Of a DNA stretch of 17,704 nucleotides, positions 13,934-17,704 are shown piece by piece. The stretch comes from Deltaproteobacteria bacterium (GTDB lineage Bacteria; Myxococcota_A; UBA9160; PR03). Position 1 is the stretch's first letter, and the number at the start of each line of letters is the position of its first letter. The DNA is taken from NCBI GenBank assembly GCA_018262315.1, contig JAGSPS010000178.1:1-17704 (forward strand), read 5' to 3'. The notes beneath the pieces were generated by a model, which was not told the origin of the DNA, searched no databases, and saw only the letters and a program-made list of their open reading frames with translations. The position numbers and the translations under genes were made by a program.

Positions 13934-14439
13934 GCGACGACGGCGGCCGAAAGCGCCTGGCCCTCTTTCCGGCGAGCTTCGACCCGGTCACCAATGGGCA
14001 CCTCGACCTGATCCACCGCGCCCAGTTGGTGTTCGATGAACTCGTGGTCGCGGTCGCGCGAAACGTCGAGAAACACGGCACGTTCTCGGTCGAGGAGCGC
14101 ATCGAGATGCTCCAGGCGGCGGTGGGGCACCTGCCGGGCATCCGGATCACCGCGTTCGACGGACTGCTCGTCGATTACGCCCGCCAGATCGGCGCCGACG
14201 TGCTGCTGCGCGGTCTGCGCGCCGTCTCCGACTTCGAATACGAGTTCGAGATGGCGCTGATGAACCGGCACCTCTGCCCCGAAATCGAGACGCTGTTCAT
14301 GATGACCAGCCAGAAATATTTCTATGTGAGTTCGTCGCGCTTGAAGGAACTGGTCCGCTTCGGGGCGAATGTCGCGGAGTTCGTGCCACCCGGGGTTGCG
14401 CGGAAACTCGAAGAGAAGCTCGGCGGCGGAGGCGCGTGA
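13930..14439 (+). CDS. coaD: Phosphopantetheine adenylyltransferase
   Basis: Transfers AMP from ATP to 4'-phosphopantetheine, giving dephospho-CoA, the fourth step of coenzyme A synthesis. At 169 aa it matches the family (about 160). The nucleotidyltransferase signature is ALFPASFDPVTNGHLDLI (11-28), with TNGH at 21-24. LRGLRAVSDFEYE (93-105) and SSSRLKEL (134-141, the ISSTxVRE-type motif) follow. It lies in the usual place next to rsmD, with which it shares an ATGA overlap, and its stop overlaps the next start as GTGA. The short Gly-rich end (GGGGA) is not conserved in the family. Confidence 0.97.
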   Translation: MSDDGGRKRLALFPASFDPVTNGHLDLIHRAQLVFDELVVAVARNVEKHGTFSVEERIEMLQAAVGHLPGIRITAFDGLLVDYARQIGADVLLRGLRAVSDFEYEFEMALMNRHLCPEIETLFMMTSQKYFYVSSSRLKELVRFGANVAEFVPPGVARKLEEKLGGGGA

Positions 14440-15872
14440 CGGCGCCGCGGCCGCAACTCGCTGCGGCTCTCACGCCGATCTGCTTCGGGACGAGTGGGTG
14501 GCGCGGCATTCTCGCCGACGAGATCACGGCGCCGCGGATGCGTGTTCTCGCGACCGCGGTGGCCCGTTGGGCCGCCGAGACGCAGCGCGCGCCGCGCATC
14601 CTGGTCGCGCACGACACGCGCTTCCTCGGTCGATGGCTCGCCCAGCTGGCGTTCGAATCGCTCGCAGCGAGCGGGGCGCGCCCGCTGCGCGCAGCCAGCC
14701 CCGTGCCGACCCCCGTGGTGGCGCACGCCGTTCGGTCCGGGGTCGCGGAAGCGGCGTGGATCGTCACGGCGAGCCACAACGAACCTGCGTATCAGGGGGT
14801 GAAGATCCTCGCCTCGTGGGGCGGCGGGGTCACGGGCGAGCAGGCCCGCCGGATCGAACGGCACGCGGCGGCGCTTCGGGCCCCGGCCGCACCATCCGCT
14901 GCGAGGTCTGCCGTCGAGCTCGATCTCGTCACTCCCTATCTGACGGAACTCGCGGCGCTGATCGACCGCGATGCGCTGCGCGGCACACGGCTGAAGGTGG
15001 TCTACGACGCCCTCCACGGCACCGGCTCCGGGGTGTGCGACCGCGCACTGCGCGCGATCGGTGCGCAGCTCGAGGTTCTGCACGCGGACCACACCCCGCG
15101 CTTCGGCGGCGCCGCGCCGGATCCGACTCCTGCACGACTCGCCGGGTTGGCGCGGGCGGTGCGCGCGCGAGGCGGGCACACGCTGGGCCTCGCGACCGAC
15201 GGCGACGCCGATCGCTTCGCCGTGCTCGACGCCAACGGCGTTGCCATTTCGGAGAGCGACGCGCTCGCGTTGTTGGTCGACCACCTGGCGCGCGGCGGCC
15301 GCTTGCGGCGCGGCGTCGCGATCTCGATCGCGACGGGCACGTTCGTCGAGCGCGTCGCTGCGGAGCACGGGCTGCCGGTGGCGCGCTACCCGATCGGATT
15401 CAAGCACCTCTCGCGCGCGCTCGTCGACGGGACGGCCGACGTTGCGGGCGAGGAGAGCGGCGGATTCGCCTGGGAGCCCCTCGCTCGCGACAAGGACGGG
15501 ATCCTCGCCTGCGCGCTGTTCGCGGAGATTGCCGCGCAATCCGGCGGGTCGCTGCGCGCGCGGCTGCAACAGCTCGTGCGCCGACACGGCCGGCGCGTGT
15601 GTGGGCGCGTCGCGCGCAACGCGACCGCTCGCGCGCGAGCGCGCCTGGCTGCGCTCGCGAAGGCGCCGCCGGAACGTGTCGACGGAGAGCGGGTCCGCGA
15701 GGTCGACACGCGCGACGGCGTGCGGCTCGGACTCGATGACGGCTTCCTGATGTTGCGCGCGTCGGGCACCGAACCGGTGCTGCGTCTCTACGCGGAGGCG
15801 CCGGATCCGCGTGCGCTGGCCGAGCGTTTCGCTGCCGGTTGGAAACTGCTCGGCGAGCCGGACCAGCGCTGA
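14436..15872 (+). CDS. Phosphoglucomutase/phosphomannomutase family protein
   Basis: An alpha-D-phosphohexomutase of 478 aa that interconverts hexose-1-phosphate and hexose-6-phosphate through a phosphoserine. All four family sites are visible: FGTSGWRG (17-24) and the catalytic TASHNE (111-116, Ser113); metal-binding DGDADR (255-260); sugar-specificity loop GEESGG (338-343); and phosphate-binding RASGTEP (441-447). The sugar preference cannot be read safely. GEESGG and the FGTSGWRG start are commonest in glucose/mannose mutases, whereas GlmM usually has a longer conserved SGT context. The GTG start overlaps the coaD stop. The product could supply nucleotide sugars for the glycan operon and feed the amino-sugar genes, but placement beside coenzyme A genes gives no direct clue. 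Confidence 0.93.
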   Translation: MTAPRPQLAAALTPICFGTSGWRGILADEITAPRMRVLATAVARWAAETQRAPRILVAHDTRFLGRWLAQLAFESLAASGARPLRAASPVPTPVVAHAVRSGVAEAAWIVTASHNEPAYQGVKILASWGGGVTGEQARRIERHAAALRAPAAPSAARSAVELDLVTPYLTELAALIDRDALRGTRLKVVYDALHGTGSGVCDRALRAIGAQLEVLHADHTPRFGGAAPDPTPARLAGLARAVRARGGHTLGLATDGDADRFAVLDANGVAISESDALALLVDHLARGGRLRRGVAISIATGTFVERVAAEHGLPVARYPIGFKHLSRALVDGTADVAGEESGGFAWEPLARDKDGILACALFAEIAAQSGGSLRARLQQLVRRHGRRVCGRVARNATARARARLAALAKAPPERVDGERVREVDTRDGVRLGLDDGFLMLRASGTEPVLRLYAEAPDPRALAERFAAGWKLLGEPDQR

Positions 15873-15945
15873 CGTGCCTCGCGTGGACGCCGCGAAGGGT
15901 GCCGGGTAAGCTGCGAAAGTGGCCGTCCGATCGAGGATTTTTCGA

Positions 15946-17160
15946 ATGCCGCAGCGCCGGGTGTTGGTCGCGGTGACGGGCGGCATCGCCGCCTACAAGG
16001 TTCCCGAACTGGTGCGCGCGCTGCGCCGGGCCGGCTGCACGGTGCGCTGCGCGATGACGGCGAGCGCCGGACAGTTCGTCGCGCCGCTCGTGCTGCAGAC
16101 GCTTTCCGGCGAGTCGGTGCGCACGGATCTCTTCGAGCGCGAGCAGGAAGGGCAGATCGACCACATCGCGCTGGCCGATTGGGCGGAGTTGGTGATCGTG
16201 GCGCCCGCCACCGCCAACCTGCTCGCGAAACTCGCCAGCGGTCTGGCCGACGACCTCGTCTCGACGTTGCTGCTCGCGACACGCGCTCCGCTGCTCGTCG
16301 CCCCGGCGATGAACGTCAACATGTGGAACCACCCGGCGACGCAGGCGAACGTCGCGACGCTGCGCGAGCGCGGCGTGTGCTTCGTGGGTCCCGAGAGCGG
16401 CCCGCTCGCGTGTGGCTGGGAGGGCGAGGGCCGCATGGCGGAGCCGGCCGCGATCGCGGCGGAGGCGGAGCGCCATCTGGGCGCGCCGACGCTCGCGGGC
16501 GAAGTCGTGGTCGTGACGGCAGGCGGCACGCGGGAACCGCTCGACCCGGTGCGCGTGTTCGCCAATCGCTCCTCCGGGAAGATGGGCTACGCGATCGCCG
16601 CCGAGGCGGCGCGGCGTGGCGCCGAAGTCGTGCTGGTCAGCGGCCCGAGCGCGCTCGCGACGCCGGCCGGTGTGCGCCGCGTCGACGTCGAGACGGGCCT
16701 CGAGATGCGCGACGCCGTCCACGCCGAGCTTTCGAAATGTACGGTGTTCATCGCTGCCGCCGCGGTCGCCGACTTCAGGCCGGCGGCGCGCGCCGAACAC
16801 AAGATCAAGAAGGAGAGCCTCGCCGACGGCGAGGCTCTCACGATCGAGCTGGTGCGCAACCCCGATATTCTCGCCGAAGTGGGCGCGGCGAGCGGGCGGG
16901 AGCGGCGGCTCGTCGTGGGCTTCGCGGCCGAGTCGCAGGATCTCGTCGCAGCGGCGCGCCGCAAGCTCGAACGCAAACGCTGCGATCTGATCGTCGCGAA
17001 CGACATCTCGCGCGCGGGCGCGGGTTTCGACGGGGACACCAACGCGGTCACCTTCGTGTGTCCAGAGGGCGAGGTCGAAGAACTGCCGCTGCTCAGCAAG
17101 CGCGAAGTCGCCGAGCGGCTGCTCGAGCGCATCGAGACGCTGCGCGAGAAGCGTTCGTGA
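15946..17160 (+). CDS. coaBC: Bifunctional phosphopantothenoylcysteine decarboxylase/phosphopantothenate-cysteine ligase
   Basis: Adds cysteine to 4'-phosphopantothenate and then decarboxylates the product to 4'-phosphopantetheine, the substrate of CoaD just upstream. The protein has 404 aa, as usual. The N-terminal CoaC flavoprotein half shows VTGGIAAYK (10-18), the active-site His73 (IDHIALADWAE), the PAMNVNMW substrate motif (120-127) and the catalytic Cys156 in PLACGWEGEGRM. The CoaB half starts near 185 with VVVTAGGTREPLDPVR and has NRSSGKMG (207-214), AAAVADFRP, KIKK (286-289) and NPDILAEV. The ATG at 15946 has GAGGA at 15933-15937 with 8-nt spacing and is preferred over GTG 15919. It is separated from the mutase by 73 nt and overlaps the next gene (GTGA). 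Confidence 0.97.
   Translation: MPQRRVLVAVTGGIAAYKVPELVRALRRAGCTVRCAMTASAGQFVAPLVLQTLSGESVRTDLFEREQEGQIDHIALADWAELVIVAPATANLLAKLASGLADDLVSTLLLATRAPLLVAPAMNVNMWNHPATQANVATLRERGVCFVGPESGPLACGWEGEGRMAEPAAIAAEAERHLGAPTLAGEVVVVTAGGTREPLDPVRVFANRSSGKMGYAIAAEAARRGAEVVLVSGPSALATPAGVRRVDVETGLEMRDAVHAELSKCTVFIAAAAVADFRPAARAEHKIKKESLADGEALTIELVRNPDILAEVGAASGRERRLVVGFAAESQDLVAAARRKLERKRCDLIVANDISRAGAGFDGDTNAVTFVCPEGEVEELPLLSKREVAERLLERIETLREKRS
16813..16839. repeat. Perfect 12-bp inverted repeat inside coaBC
   Basis: GAGAGCCTCGCC (16813-16824) and GGCGAGGCTCTC (16828-16839) are exact reverse complements separated by GAC. The element lies in frame within coaBC, directly after the KIKK motif, and encodes ESLADGEAL. 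It has no U tract after it, so it is not a standard terminator. Confidence 0.9.
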
Positions 17161-17704
17161 CGCGAAGCTGGCGCGTGCTCGCCCTCGCGGTGCTGCTGGT
17201 CGGTTCGCTGCCCGCGACGCCCGTGCTCGCCGCGGGTCACCTGAACGCGATTCGCGTCGCCGGATCGATCAATCCCGCGGTCTCCGATTTCATCCAGCGG
17301 TCGATCACGCAGAGCGCCACCGACGGCGCGGTGGCGCTGATCCTCGAACTCGACACGCCGGGCGGCCTGGTCTCGGCGACCAAGGACATCATCCAGGCGA
17401 TGCTCAACGCGAGCGTCCCGATCGTCGTGTACGTGTCGCCGCAGGGTGCCTGGGCGGGTTCGGCGGGCACCTTCATCACGATTGCCGGTCACGTCGCGGC
17501 GATGGCGCCCGGCACCTCGATCGGCGCGGCGCACCCGGTCGGCATCGGGGTGCCGGGTGGTGGCGGTGGCGACGAGGAACAGAAGAAGCAGCAGGACGTC
17601 TCGAGCGAGAAGGCGGAGAACCTGCTCGCGGCGTTCATCGAGTCGATCGCGAAGGAGCGCGACCGCAACGTCGAGTGGGCGAGCAAGGCGGTGCGCGACT
17701 CGGT
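17157..17704 (+). CDS. NfeD/ClpP-class membrane serine protease, N-terminal part (3' end outside window)
   Basis: The first 182 codons of a NfeD-type protein whose protease domain has the ClpP/crotonase fold and which acts on the extracytoplasmic side of the membrane. A signal peptide is visible (TRSWRVLALAVLLVGSLPATPVLA, 2-25, cleaved near ALA-like VLA-AG). ELDTPGGLV (64-72) follows. SPQGAWAGSAGTFI (94-107) holds the probable nucleophile Ser102, then AMAPGTSIGAAHPV. The catalytic base is probably Lys152 in SSEKAENL, by comparison with archaeal homologue 1510-N, which uses a Ser-Lys dyad. A Gly-rich then Glu/Lys/Gln-rich insert lies at 131-147. The GTG start overlaps the coaBC stop (GTGA). 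The membrane segments and NfeD1b domain expected later are beyond the window. Confidence 0.92.
   Translation, partial: MTRSWRVLALAVLLVGSLPATPVLAAGHLNAIRVAGSINPAVSDFIQRSITQSATDGAVALILELDTPGGLVSATKDIIQAMLNASVPIVVYVSPQGAWAGSAGTFITIAGHVAAMAPGTSIGAAHPVGIGVPGGGGGDEEQKKQQDVSSEKAENLLAAFIESIAKERDRNVEWASKAVRDS

Overview
The window is about 17.7 kb of GC-rich, gene-dense chromosomal DNA. Its gene set suggests a Gram-negative bacterium. The evidence is a NtrB-like histidine kinase, a PilZ protein, anhydro-MurNAc kinase with an AmgK/MurU-type recycling pair, and GTG/TTG starts with frequent 4-nt stop/start overlaps. A deltaproteobacterial-type lineage (Myxococcota, Desulfobacterota or relatives) is a reasonable guess, but nothing here fixes the taxonomy. 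I see no rRNA, tRNA, CRISPR array, insertion sequence or phage gene. The window cuts a gene at each end.

Layout. (1) 1-1224 (+): the C-terminal part of a histidine kinase overlaps a single-domain response regulator. (2) 1226-2509 (-): a two-pass membrane protein with a long coiled coil and a C-terminal domain that resembles RelE/ParE toxins. (3) 2825-3966 (+): a small PilZ protein and a SAM methyltransferase. (4) 3873-7365 (-): a probable glycan operon in the order small membrane protein, GT4 glycosyltransferase A, SAM methyltransferase, GT4 glycosyltransferase B. The two glycosyltransferases are paralogues. Copy A carries an apparent one-base frameshift near its C-terminus. (5) 7463-8638 (+): anmK. 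It converges on (6) 8622-12661 (-), a run of a SpmA-SpmB fusion membrane protein, an AmgK-like sugar kinase, a MurU-like nucleotidyltransferase and an MBL-fold hydrolase. (7) 12878-13120 (-): a small XRE regulator. (8) 13358-17704 (+): rsmD, coaD, a phosphohexomutase, coaBC and the start of an NfeD-type membrane serine protease.

How the genes fit together. AnmK phosphorylates anhydro-MurNAc released from old peptidoglycan, giving MurNAc-6-phosphate. AmgK and MurU turn free MurNAc into MurNAc-1-phosphate and then UDP-MurNAc, bypassing de novo synthesis. The known bridge between them, the MurNAc-6-phosphate phosphatase MupP, is not in the window. An MBL-fold hydrolase of unknown substrate overlaps murU instead. 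The SpmA-SpmB fusion upstream of amgK adds an envelope link, because spmA and spmB lie in an operon with the peptidoglycan carboxypeptidase gene dacB in Bacillus. The 3.9-7.4 kb block probably makes or decorates a surface glycan. The last block is housekeeping: 16S rRNA methylation, three coenzyme A steps on two proteins, and sugar-phosphate isomerisation.

Most worth a second look: the frameshifted glycosyltransferase, the recycling cluster with its extra genes, the membrane coiled-coil protein with a toxin-like tail, rsmD whose conserved N-terminus has no canonical start codon, and a 12-bp perfect hairpin inside coaBC.
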